Assembly (NCBI RefSeq): GCF_000003605.2
Contig: NW_003126389.1
Span: forward strand, 181,079 to 220,256
Source of the DNA: Saccoglossus kowalevskii
Taxonomy: Eukaryota > Hemichordata > Enteropneusta > Harrimaniidae
Direction of reading: 5' to 3'
Length of the DNA stretch: 39,178 bases
In this document: piece by piece, positions 1 to 10,197 of the stretch
Numbering within the stretch: the stretch's first letter is position 1
How the letters are laid out: each line of letters starts with the position of its first letter
Translations under genes and position numbers: made by a program
The notes under the pieces: generated by a model
Database searches by the model: none
What the model saw: the letters and a program-made list of their open reading frames with translations, nothing else
Told to the model about the DNA's origin: nothing

Positions 1-227
1 TGCACCCGGAAACATGAAAATAATCGCACGATTACGTCTCACGACTGTTGTATCCTGGTGCAGTGGTCGTTCACCTCTCGTACGATTTTATATATTGCTT
101 GCGACTCAAAGACAACACTTCTACAACAGGACGGAAAAAATATTTTCGAAAACAAAAATTATCGCACGAGTGAGGCGCCAATTGTGAAAGGGGCTTAAGG
201 ATCCTGGGACAAGAAAGAATTTGACTT
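1..227. other. Unassigned left-edge sequence
   Basis: No supported gene or repeat is visible here. The minus-strand open frame across this stretch has no recognisable domain and looks like chance. Confidence 0.4.
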
Positions 228-560
228 TCAAATGTACAGGCTGTACCATGGCAATGCCGAATAACGTTCAACAAATTTACAAAGTACTTTTTCTCGCCAA
301 GTAGATTTGTATATCACATGGGTGACATCATTGATACTACAGGGCAACGATACTGCGCACAACGAATTGTTGTTCGCTGCACTGGTGTCGTCCGGTCTGC
401 TGTTGCTTTCGAGCTTGCTTTCCCGGTTAGACAGCGAACGTACCACAATGGATATTAAGTAAGGAACTCCGTGTTGCTGTTTGGAATAGTTTTTATTATT
501 TATCACATCTCACTCTTGTTACACATACTGTGATTGGTTGAGACCCTTTCACATGAAATC
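228..560. repeat. Dispersed repeat, copy 1 (permuted)
   Basis: This segment shares long stretches with 29799-30100. The block with CAACGATACTGCGCA, the TTCGCTGCACTGGTG motif and GGATATTAAGTAAG lies at about 340-460. The block with TATCACATCTCACT and TGATTGGTTGAGAC lies at about 498-555, after the first block. In the other copy the order is reversed, so the two are circularly permuted. The minus strand of both copies is open and encodes similar peptides (for example SAANNNSLCAVSL here and SAANDNLLCAVSL there). That could mean a relic coding element or simple absence of stops. No known transposon ends are visible. Confidence 0.6.
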
Positions 561-1164
561 TAATAAAATATTACTTGGTACACTTGCCTGTCAAGTGAAA
601 CTACTGCATATAACAAATGCGCAGCTGCTTCCAAGCCAGACAATGTTTTATTGGACGAAAACAAAAGGTTGAGTATAACCTTATGAAAAACGTTTGTAAA
701 GAGCAAATCTAAAAAGAATTTCATTCCAGCTTGCATTTCGTACGGCGATATTTCAACTGACAAACCTAAAAACATTGCCCGGTTATGTAATAATTATTTC
801 GAATCTGTTTTTTTCCCCTAAAATAGAGGATCTTGTACGACCTAATAGTGACACTTTTTGTGACTCTATAATAAACAAAATTGTGTTTTCAGTTGATGAG
901 TTTAATATTGTATATTAAGTTGTTGTTCTAGATGGTAACTTAAAATTAATTTCAACAAATGTAATGTGTTTAATAATTTAAAATGTAGTTTAAATGCCAG
1001 AAAGTTCTCATACATCCCCCATGCACTTTCTCATTTTAATCACATTTCTCCTAATGGCACTTTTGATATTTTCAGTACTTTCATTTTTTAGAAAGTGATT
1101 TTTGTTTTTAATGTCAAATGTCTGTATTTGCGCAATTGTGTTAATGTTTTGCCTGTTGGCTGCA
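561..1164. other. AT-rich sequence without visible gene
   Basis: No coding exon with a usable splice frame is visible. The stretch runs into the A-rich AATAAA tail at about 1170-1203, so it may be the 3' untranslated end of a LINE or of an upstream gene. Confidence 0.35.
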
Positions 1165-1203
1165 GCTCAATGAAATAAAGTAAAATAAAATAAAAAATAA
1201 ATG
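1165..1203 (+). repeat. A-rich tail with poly(A) signal, possible LINE 3' end
   Basis: The sequence GCTCAATGAAATAAAG is followed by repeated AAAATAA units. This is how many LINE 3' ends and some gene 3' ends look. No reverse transcriptase code is readable just upstream, so the source is unknown. Confidence 0.4.
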
Positions 1204-1658
1204 GCCTCCAGATTTTAATTAAATTTGATATAAAGCATATATAATCATGTTCTAACCTAATAGTATTGAAAGTTTCAACTTAATTCTTAACCTAACACCT
1301 AATATTCATAGCAATCTGAATTCTTACCTTACAGCTAACCCTGTCCCTCAACATCCGGTTGGGAAACGCCTTTGTTCTAAGGTGTTAATCCCTGATCGCT
1401 GGTGTGTGCGTTATGCTTGTGGCGTGAAATCGATGACGTCATTGCATTTTTGGGTCTTCCTAGATTTAAATTGTCTTCCGCTCTGCGCCTGTGAATCTTG
1501 TGCTATTTTATACAGCTTGTTTCGAAATTATTCCATATTGCGAGAGTATTTGTGTTCGTAATAGCTTCCTAGTAATAGCTTTATCTAGTGTCTTTGAATT
1601 GACTTAAAAAATCGAGATTTCAATTTCAGACCGTCACAGCCAGCATTGTTCAGTGCAG
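1204..1658. other. Intergenic sequence
   Basis: No coding exon or repeat is recognised in this stretch apart from the palindromic TGACGTCA octamer listed separately. Confidence 0.35.
1434..1441. promoter_or_regulatory. Palindromic CRE-like octamer
   Basis: TGACGTCA is the consensus full-site for CREB/ATF bZIP factors in animals. It sits about 1.6 kb before the first propeller exon, with no other promoter element recognised. A single octamer may well occur by chance; the link to the gene is inference. Confidence 0.2.
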
Positions 1659-1723
1659 GGTGGCGTGTTATGGTGGCGTGTTATGGTGGCGTGTTATGGT
1701 GACGTGTTATGGTGACGCTGTAC
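1659..1723. repeat. 13-bp minisatellite, five units
   Basis: The unit GGTGGCGTGTTAT occurs three times exactly (1659, 1672, 1685), then once with one change (1698, GGTGACGTGTTAT), then as a decayed fifth unit at 1711. It is a small perfect-phase tandem array in otherwise unique sequence. Confidence 0.9.
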
Positions 1724-2777
1724 AACATGTGTCCACCCTGTGAAAATGCGCTTCTGTATCTAAAACTACCACAGTCATCATATTTTTGTTTTTTGATATT
1801 CAATTTGTTTAAGGGGTTTATTTTAGACGATTATTTTACCGTTAATTGTGATCAACTGTTCAAATTTCGGCTCACTCCGAACGTTTCACTGGCTTTGATA
1901 CCACATTCAATTTGTATCCAACCATCGACACAAAAACTGGATACTTTACGCTCTTATGTTTGAACTCTTTTTAACGCGTGCCACGCCCCGCCAGAGTCTT
2001 AATTATTATAACGCGGATCGGGAAGGTATATACCAGTATAATAACTAACTGTAAACCGCAGGGTTCATCTTTATTCTGTGGCAAAGTGAGCAATTTTTCT
2101 AGGACTTCCAGCCCGCAGTGATACACTTTTTTTCCGTCTTTTAAAAAACATTGTGCAATAAAAACGAACCTTCGCCCCCCTCCCGGCTACGGTACTTGAA
2201 TGTGTGTTTTGAAAGCAAGTTAAACAATCGAATTGTAGCATTGTTTCAATTCCAATTTTAATTTCTAAGTGATAAAACATGTATGAACCACAATACTATT
2301 TTGGAAATTATGCCAAGGTTAACCCATAAACTAATTGAACACAGCCTAGTGTACAAATCCACTATAAGAAACCGGTGTTATACACATCATTTCTAATCCT
2401 AATTTGGGAAAAAAGTTCTGGTATCATATTTAATGCACTAGCTTGACAAACATTCATCGTCTTGCAAAAATGATTTTGTTCAGAATATAAGGATTATATT
2501 CACCAAAACTTCACAATATATATATCAATACGTAACAAAATAAAACAAAGAGGGCGCTATGATACACACACGAAGCATTATCTTCGGGGGCGGAGATACT
2601 TCACAAGATTTTCCACTTTGCTAAAACGCACACCATTATGCCACGTATTTCTATGGGCTCTGCGCGCGCGGGACACCGAGCGAAGAGCTGGTGAAAATTC
2701 GAGAAAACAACAGGAACTTAACTTTGAAGTAATCCTGAATAATGAAATTTATATGCGTTACACACGCAGGGAAAATA
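1724..2777. other. Intergenic sequence or part of an upstream intron
   Basis: No supported exon was found. I looked for a signal-peptide exon ending in a phase-1 donor that could feed the propeller exon at 3037 and saw none, so the true start of that gene may be left of the window. Confidence 0.35.
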
Positions 2778-2895
2778 TTGTTACACTGTTCAGGGGAGTC
2801 TCAACAACCATACCAAAGTACTGTTTTCTGAGAGTTCTCGGCCTTTGTTTTCACCGTGATGGTTGCCATGCGGTGAAAATGACCGGATGTCCGCC
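2778..2895. repeat. Dispersed repeat, copy 1
   Basis: This stretch matches 24697-24805 closely in the same orientation. Shared blocks include GTTACACTGTTCAGGGGAGT, GGCCTTTGTTTTCACCG and GCGGTGAAAATG. Flanks outside are not alike, so this is a fragment of an interspersed element of unknown class. Confidence 0.75.
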
Positions 2896-3036
2896 CCCCC
2901 CGAGAATACCCAAATGTGAACTGTTTTGCCACGAGGAAAGTTAGGCATCAGCAACATACTGTTAATAAAACATAAACCATCTATATACTAAATATTGATT
3001 GTTACCATAAAATGAGTCATTTATATTTTAACACAG

Positions 3037-3684
3037 GTAGCATTGGTAACTTGCCGACACAAGCATATAGGAAGCCACACCAAGGGCGATCACGACGCCA
3101 AGTAAACGGGGCATTTATTGGAGTTACGAGCAGCCACGAACTGGTTACTTATGACCCATCCAACAACGCTTTGTCAGAGCCATTACCGGGTACAGGTTTC
3201 ACAATTGATATAGCTCCATATATTGATGGGGCATTGCTTGGAATTACCGAATCTGGTGATCTGCAACACAAACCATCATTGGATTCACCCTGGTCAATCG
3301 TTTCACCTAATCGTTTCAACATTACATCAGTCACATTCACTAAAGATAATATAATATGGGCTGTAGAAGCTAACACACATCTGCTGATTTTCCGGGAATC
3401 ACTCAATCAAGACTGGGCTGACGTCATACCGCAGAGTGGACCAATACTTGGAATTGAAAGCTATGCTGGTGGAGTACTTCTTGGCATTGCTTGGCCTGAT
3501 GCAGATTCAGTGTTTTATGGTTCAGCTGCCGGTGACACGTTCTGGGTTCCAGCTGTAGATAATCTCGGGGATCAGAGATTATTCGATATCATGGTAGTAG
3601 CAGAAATTGAACAGATATATGTTCTAACAAATCCCAATGATTATTCTATAGTTAAGTGGTGCTCTTGGGATTTTAAGAATGCTG
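3037..3684 (+). CDS. Propeller cassette exon 1 of membrane propeller protein
   Basis: The acceptor is TTTTAACACAG before 3037 and the donor is GTAAGT at 3685. Both ends are phase 1 (split Gly codon), and 648 bases are 216 codons. The translation has repeats of about 40 residues: AFIGVTSSHELVTY, then LLGITESGDLQHKPSL...WSIV, then a more diverged WAVEANTHLL...W and LLGIAWPDADSV. The pattern of a G-V/I-T strand, a short turn, a second strand and a W before the next turn fits tachylectin-2/tectonin-type beta-propellers. The first blade is weak compared with the other cassettes and is replaced by a basic stretch with RSRR. This is the most diverged cassette and lacks the I-A-I-C-Y end of its sisters. 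It carries an N-glycosylation sequon (NIT). Known: such propellers bind glycans. Inferred: extracellular. An alternative start at 3012 would give no signal peptide, so I prefer an internal exon. Confidence 0.75.
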
Positions 3685-4956
3685 GTAAGTGGTGTTCTAA
3701 AATTCTTATTGAATCGTATTCTCGTTTTAATCGTGATAAATTTTAGCAATAATTAGGCAATAAATATTCAAACTTCAATAAAATATTTGACACATTTGTT
3801 ATAAGGAAACTTTGTATGCATGCATGCATATTACACGTTTTGCACGGGAAATACTGGCTATAAAACCATCATAATTATTAATTTATATTCATTTTTCTCA
3901 AATAATATTACATGTACTTTGTACTTAATCGCAATGTTTCCCATAGAATAATATAACTTGAATTGTATACAATTCTATAAAAAAATAGTTCAGCATAATT
4001 TAGCAAGACTAATACCAGCCAATATTTACTATATTTAATGTATTAATCTGAATCAATCTCATACAATGATATAAGATGAATTGACAAATACAAGCCAATC
4101 AAAACTATATTTACTGTATTAATCTGAATCTATCTATAATCCGTGTGATTGACGTATACAAAATGTGAGACATAGAAACTGTCTTAAAATGAAATGAATG
4201 CTAAAAGTTCTGAAAATTTCACCGTCTACAACATCAATATGGTTTTAGATGACGATATTGAGTACCAAATAGGCAGACCCATTACGCGGAATAGAGTTTT
4301 TACGGTCAGTTATTGAACCATTGAGAGATAGAATTTGTCTTCATATCGTATTTGCATTTATTTTTGTTAAGATTAAGACCCCATTGAATAATGTCTAAAA
4401 GTTGAGTGAATGTTATAGAGTTATTAGAGTACCACTGTCTAATTTTGGAGAGTTAACATTTAGAGATAAACATTTGGTTTTCAGTATTCAATACATCATA
4501 ACACTACTCTGTGCACATAACGATTAAGATAGACCGTAATATCCAAACTACCTGCATACTTACAAATGGAGTCTTTTCGCCCATACTTTTACCAGCGAAG
4601 TAAAAACAAATTTTGTGACCAAAATAACCGATGTTTATTTCAAATGTTATTGTTTCCATCGCAACTACAGAAAAAATATGCTGATATTATATACTTTTAT
4701 ACCACCTAATATTGAACATTTCACAAATACGCACTCACCTGTTTCAAGTCAGCTACTATATAAACCTTAAATGTATTGTGTAAATAACACTACCAGTACA
4801 AAAGTACTAAGAACGATTGTCGTTTGCAAAGAAGCATCGTAATAGCATATTAAATGTGTCATCCAAAAATGGAATTACTGACCCCAAAACAAAGTTCAGT
4901 AACATTTGTAAAATTGTTTTGTGTAGCGCATTATTAATTTCTGAATTACATTTTAG
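3685..4956 (+). other. Intron after propeller exon 1
   Basis: AT-rich, with a GTAAGT donor and an ATTACATTTTAG acceptor. A minus-strand open frame at 4807-5052 overlaps the next exon and is a shadow. No repeats or RNA genes seen, apart from two similar stretches with GTATTAATCTGAATC at about 4038 and 4109. Confidence 0.65.
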
Positions 4957-5574
4957 GTGATACTGGTGGTACCTCTGCAGTAGATGGCATGGAATTGTTG
5001 ATAATAAATACTGAGAATCAATTGTATCAAACGAATTTAGAAATGGACTCATTTAATGGACCATTAACACCCAATGTACCTTTGATTGATGTTGCAATGT
5101 CCCAAGATGGATGGTTTATTGGTGTGACGAATTCATACGAATTAGTACATATGCCATCGTTGGAAAATGGTGCCTGGTCAAACCCAATTCCTGGAAGTGC
5201 TAGTGTAATCAGTGCGTGTGTATATGGAACGACTACTATTTTTGGAATAACTGAAAATAAGGAGATGAAAATAAGAAATGACATCCAATCATCATGGTCG
5301 CTTGCAGCGGATGGGTATCGGGAACAGGTCATACAGATAACTACTTCCGATTCAATCTTGTACGGAATAACACCTAACAGTCTTTTGTATTTTGATCCAT
5401 CTGGGTCATGGGTAGATATGGAAATTGACTTTGGTGGCAATACTGTTACAGACCTTACATTTGTTGACAGGGAATATATTGCATCAACGTTTACAAATTC
5501 AGGTTTTATAGCTGTATGTTATGCAGTAAGCACTGGAGGAAATAGCGGAGGAAGTAGTAGCAGTTCAAGTTCAG
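4957..5574 (+). CDS. Propeller cassette exon 2
   Basis: The acceptor is TTACATTTTAG and the donor is CAG|GTATGT; both ends are phase 1 and the length is 206 codons. The module starts with a strand of the type ELLIINTENQLYQ, then NGPLTPNVPLIDV, WFIGVTNSYELVHM, WSNPIPGSASVISAC, IFGITENKEMK, SILYGITPNSLLYF, and ends with GFIAVCY. That makes four full blades of about 40 residues plus half-blades at each end that could close a five-bladed ring as in tachylectin-2. After the last strand comes a Gly/Ser linker (GGNSGGSSSSSSSG). It is clearly the sister of cassettes 3 and 4, with which it shares the PLTPNVPLIDV and NPIPGS motifs. A start at the internal Met (4989) is possible in the open frame but would cut the first strand. 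Confidence 0.82.
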
Positions 5575-7154
5575 GTATGTGTATTTGTTCGTTGACACCC
5601 ACGAGGAGCTTTATTTTTGCACATATGTTCAATGACATGATTTAATTATTGAAACCAAACGAAGTCTACCATGATGTATAACTATTGTTATTGTACACCC
5701 CAGGGATAACATTTTACCACAGTATCATATACAAGTTCAGAGTATTTCATCGGATTTATCGATAATAACTTATTTTATATAGCTTATATAGATTTAGATT
5801 TACCATACAAATCACAATATCCACATCTATATGTTTTAGATAATCAATGGTATACTTGCCTTTCTAACTTTTTCACCACCAGACTTTCTCGCCCAGATTT
5901 TGTTAATTTGTGATGCAAATAGAAAACTGGTGCTAAAAAAATTAAAAATGTGAACAGCATCTTGACTACTAACTAGTTTTGTTAGTAGTCAAAGTATGTC
6001 ATCAATTGTCTTGGAAATAGATATATGCATAAATAATGCGACAAAACGACCAGTTAGTACACATGTTTCAGCACCTTGCTTGCACATTTGGTATATGTCA
6101 AAATAATTAATATTAAATTTTTCGTAACATCTCATGGAATAATACATGTAAATGTGCGTAAAAACATGCAATGACAGTCAAGTTTAAAGGGGAAAATGCA
6201 AATAGCTTTAGAATAACCACGGTGAACCCCATCACCTATGTTTGCTTCATGCTTACTAATATGAGTTCGAATCCATAATATAAATCGTACAATTTAATCC
6301 TCTTTCTTCAATATTTGATTTGATTTTACACTTTTACATAAATTTTCTTTTCAAGTTGTGAATGTAAACAAGACTAGATGAAGATGGATTTCAGAATATT
6401 ACGACTTAATTTGCCATAGAGAGCATATGATAATAATTGCATCTTAGCTGGTTATAATATCAAATTATTTCTTTGCTCGATACATTATAATTAATCAGAT
6501 CATTTTTTTTTCACCGTTGGAGCAATTGTTTCTAGGGAGTGTATTTCAAACAATCAACTGGATATTTGTCATGTAGCATTTACGTCACATGTTTTAGCTA
6601 CCATTTTGAACTTTTGACCAAAATGAAAAAAAAAAAAAGATTGGGAATTTTCTTCTAAGGAGTGCTTAAGCCGATCATCTAGATATTTGGTATACAGCAT
6701 ATATGACATAAGTTTTGTTTACAAGATAAATGTCCTTATTTTGATCGACCACATGGTTTGGCCACCAACTTGAAATTACCTCAATTTAAGGCATTTCTGT
6801 CCCATGGATACTTTTGCCGATCAAAATGTTCTTTTCCATGTAGCTGAATGAGAGAATAATCTTCTGAAATAAATAACATTTATATCAATGGAAACACATT
6901 TAAGCATATGCAGCCTTCAAAGACCCGAAAAAGCTATTTATTTATTTATGTATTGGCTTGAGGTTAATAAGTAATGAACACTATTTTCCTCTTAGCATAA
7001 GTTTTAGAACATGATTGAAGGGATAGTGTGAGATCTCATGATTAAAAATCCATGATAAAAACGAGTGTTAAATTGACAACACAAGGATTATTTAAGAAAA
7101 CAAGGTTTGTAATTGTTGTTACCATAGTCATATTGAGTTTGCATCATGTTTTAG
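5575..7154 (+). other. Intron after propeller exon 2, with degenerate repeats
   Basis: Starts GTATGT. The part 6490-6860 holds imperfect repeats of about 140-180 bases marked by GATATTTG.(4-7 bases).TAGCAT and by CACATGGTTTGGCCACC; related units recur in the next intron. The stretch 6940-7060 aligns with 8676-8795 of the next intron. From 7052 the frame is open into exon 3 and may encode a signal peptide (see exon 3). Confidence 0.6.
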
Positions 7155-7769
7155 GTTCCACTGGTTCATCAGTAGCCGATGGCATCGACACATTAGTAAT
7201 ACGTACTGATAATCACTTATATAAGACAACATTGGAAATGGAATCATTTATAGGACCATTAACACCTAATGTTCCCTTGATTGATGTTGACATGTCACCG
7301 GATCAATGGCTCATTGGTGTAACAGTTGGATATGAATTAGTACATATGTTGTCATTGAAAAATGCTGTGTGGTCAAATCCAATTCCAGGAAGTGGTAGTG
7401 TGATCAGCGCATGTGTAGATGAGCAGGGATACATCTTTGGAATAACTGCAACTAAAGCGTTGAAAAGGAGAATTGATGTCCAATCAGCATGGTCGATTGT
7501 AGTCAATGGGTATGTGGAAGAGGTCATACAAATAACCACACATTCAATGCTGTACGGAATCACACGAAACAGCCTCCTGTATTTTGATCAATCTGGTTCT
7601 TGGATTGATACTGGAATTGATTTTGGTGGCTATGCTATTGCAGATCTTGCATTTGTCACTTCAAAACGTATTGCCCAAGTGGTAGAGAATATTGGACTCA
7701 TAGCTATATGTTACATTGGACAACAACAATCATTACAACCGAATGAAGAATCTAGTAGTACGAGTGTTG
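7155..7769 (+). CDS. Propeller cassette exon 3
   Basis: The acceptor is GCATCATGTTTTAG and the donor is GTTG|GTAAAT; phase 1 at both ends, 205 codons. The repeats read LVIRTDNHLYK, then PLTPNVPLIDVDMS, WLIGVTVGYELVHM, WSNPIPGSGSVISAC, IFGITATKALKRR, MLYGITRNSLLYF, then LIAICYIGQQ and a Gln/Ser linker. It is very close to exon 4 across the first 90 residues, a recent duplication. The reading frame is open upstream to a Met at 7052, giving a basic start followed by FVIVVTIVILSLHHVLG, which looks like a signal peptide. So this exon may be either internal or, from an alternative promoter, a first exon. The shared TTGCATCATGTTTTAG before exons 3 and 4 is both a fair acceptor and code for LHHVL. 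Confidence 0.82.
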
Positions 7770-9600
7770 GTAAATACACACGTTTGTTTTATTGCTTATT
7801 GTCTTTTACACATAGTTATAGTATGTATTTCAATGCACGACCCCTTCTTCCCATCCCCTCAGTAAAGCCGCGACCCCCACATAGATCAAGACATCCGACA
7901 CTTATAAACAAAGCTGGTGCACCTAACTCTCAACATTGTTAATGATCGGACTGGTTCGGCAGTCATTTTGGATTTAAGTTAAACTGAAAGTTTACATTAC
8001 GAACCATTTGAATCTTTACGTATTGTGATTTTTGAAGTAGTATTGTCGATATATGGCTACCCATGTTATGAATACAAACGTTAGTAGCGGTCATGTGACT
8101 TTTCTGTTTTTGTAGTTGCTAAAATCATCTCCACAACCATTGAACACATGAAATTTATTTTCTAGCATGTATGTATAATTCTCATTAATATTAGCAAAGA
8201 TCTTTGTGACTGATCACATGGTGTGGTTGCCATCTTTGGTTTTTTTACTGATGCTATATTGATCTGATTATTTTGAAATCTGCCATGTTGCATTTCTATG
8301 CTATGAATTCTTTGAGGCAGAAAATAATTAATTCGACTGACTCACATTATTTTGCGCCATCGGAGTAAATGTTTTTCGTAAGTGCTTTTTAACCAACAAA
8401 CCAACTGAATACTTATAATGTAGCATATATGATCGTACCTTTTTACAAATAAATTAAAGTAATGTTTATCAGATCGTGCTTTAGGTGCCAATTTGAATTT
8501 TCAAAATGATAAAAGTTTGGGGCGTTTATTTCTTATGAATGATTCAACCAGTCAACTTGCTATTTTTCATCTTCTTAGCACAATAAACATATACATCGGT
8601 GGGTAAATCAATGGGCATATTCCTTTTTTTATACTTGATTCCGATAAAGTTGCTCGAACGCTTTAATTATGATTATTATGCATTGGTATCATGTTAATAA
8701 GTGGGGAGCACTATTTTCCCATTAGTATAAGTTTAAGAAGCATGATTAAAAAAATAGTGTGTCATCCCTTGAATAACAATCCATCGTTAAAATGAAGAAT
8801 TACCAATCAAATCATTGCGCTACAGCTGCGATATACTAAAATATCCCCATAACAATGCCTTGACGAGATATAAATACTAAATTAATTTAACGAGTTTCCA
8901 CGGTTACAATTGAAAACAAACATGATTAATTAAGGAGCCCTTACCAATTTAAAATGAAGAACATTTTTGGAAACTGTAGTGCAGCGCGCCCTTTAGCAAG
9001 CAATAATAGTAATGTCATATGTTAAATGTATGGCTAATCAAAGATATTGTACGATATTCAGTTGACTTTTGAAATAATATTTTGATGATTTTACATGCCT
9101 AATGGTAATGACACAATATGAAAAATGTTCACCAAATACATCCACTATTATTGCATTTGTCGCATAAGATCAGAAAATATGTACAGAGAAGACTTTGCAA
9201 AATAATGCATTGGTTACACTCGTCCAGTCCCCTGCATGGTTTCACCTGTTGTTTCTTCAATATCACACAATACACCTTGTTACCCAAAATACTACGCAAT
9301 TATGGTTACGAATATTGGTTTAGCAACAAATACACAGCAAATAATAGCTAAACCACACGTAGTATGTGGTTGTGCCTTTGCAATTGATGGAATTTCCGGG
9401 TGAAAAAGGGTACAAACATATACCAATCAAATGTGAAGTAGTATATTACTCTCTTCAATTCTATACGTCTACAAACTCCCGTTCTTGCGTTTATTACTCA
9501 TTCCACGTTGAATACTGTTGTATAATAACCTCTATATCCAAAAGAAAAAAGTGTGTATTTATGAAAATATTATTAATATCGAATTTGCATCATGTTTTAG
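7770..9600 (+). other. Intron after propeller exon 3, with duplicated intron sequence
   Basis: Starts GTAAAT. Degenerate repeat units related to those of the previous intron lie at about 8100-8590 (for example TGATCACATGGTGTGGTTGCC). The block 8676-8795 matches 6940-7060, showing that the tandem duplication that made exons 3 and 4 included intron sequence. About 700 bases between 8795 and 9500 have no counterpart before exon 3. A short open frame at 9118-9351 has no recognised content. Confidence 0.6.
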
Positions 9601-10197
9601 GTTTTGCTGGTTTGTCGGTAGAAGATGGCATTGATACCTTAGTGATAGGTAGTGATAATCAATTATATCAGACAACATTGAAAATGAAATCATTTATAGG
9701 ACCATTAACACCTAATGTGCCATTGATTGATGTTGACATGTCACCGAATGGATGGCTCATTGGTGTTACAGTTGGATATGAATTAGTACATATGTTGTCA
9801 TTGGAAAATGCTGTGTGGTCAAATCCAATTCCAGGAAGTGCTAATGTAATTAGCGCATGTGTAGTTGAACGGGAACTCATTTTTGGAGTAACTGCAAATA
9901 ATGAGTTGAGAATGCGAACTGATATTCAATCAGCATGGTCGATTGTGGCTAATGGGTATGCGCAGCAGGTTATAAAAATAACTGCCCACATAATGCTTTA
10001 CGGACTTACACCAAACAGTCTCCTGTATTTTGACCAGTCTGCTGCTTCCTGGATTGATACTGGAATTGATTTTGGGGACAGTGTTTTGGTAGATATTGCA
10101 TTTATTGATTCAGAAGTTATTGCCCCATTGGTAGCGAATACAGAAATGATTGCTATATGTTACATTGGACAACAAACATCATCACAATCTAATACTG
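9601..10197 (+). CDS. Propeller cassette exon 4
   Basis: The acceptor is GCATCATGTTTTAG and the donor is ACTG|GTAAAT; phase 1 at both ends, 199 codons. The module reads LVIGSDNQLYQ, PLTPNVPLIDVDMS, WLIGVTVGYELVHM, WSNPIPGSANVISAC, IFGVTANNELRMR, MLYGLTPNSLLYF, MIAICYIGQQ, then a short linker rich in Ser, Thr and Gln. It is almost the same as exon 3 in blades 1 and 2 and less so in blades 3 to 5, as if the outer blades diverge faster or a conversion event kept the first half alike. The frame is open upstream, with a Met at 9561 giving MKILLISNLHHVLG, a short signal-peptide-like run. The status as internal exon or alternative start cannot be settled from sequence. Confidence 0.82.

Noticed and set aside
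2618-2944. 108-codon open frame before the first propeller exon
   Set aside because: Mostly covered by the dispersed repeat shared with 24697-24805; no signal peptide and no phase-1 donor.
6255-6280. GAGTTCGAATCC, like a tRNA B box
   Set aside because: No A box at the right distance and no cloverleaf arms; a chance match or old SINE trace.
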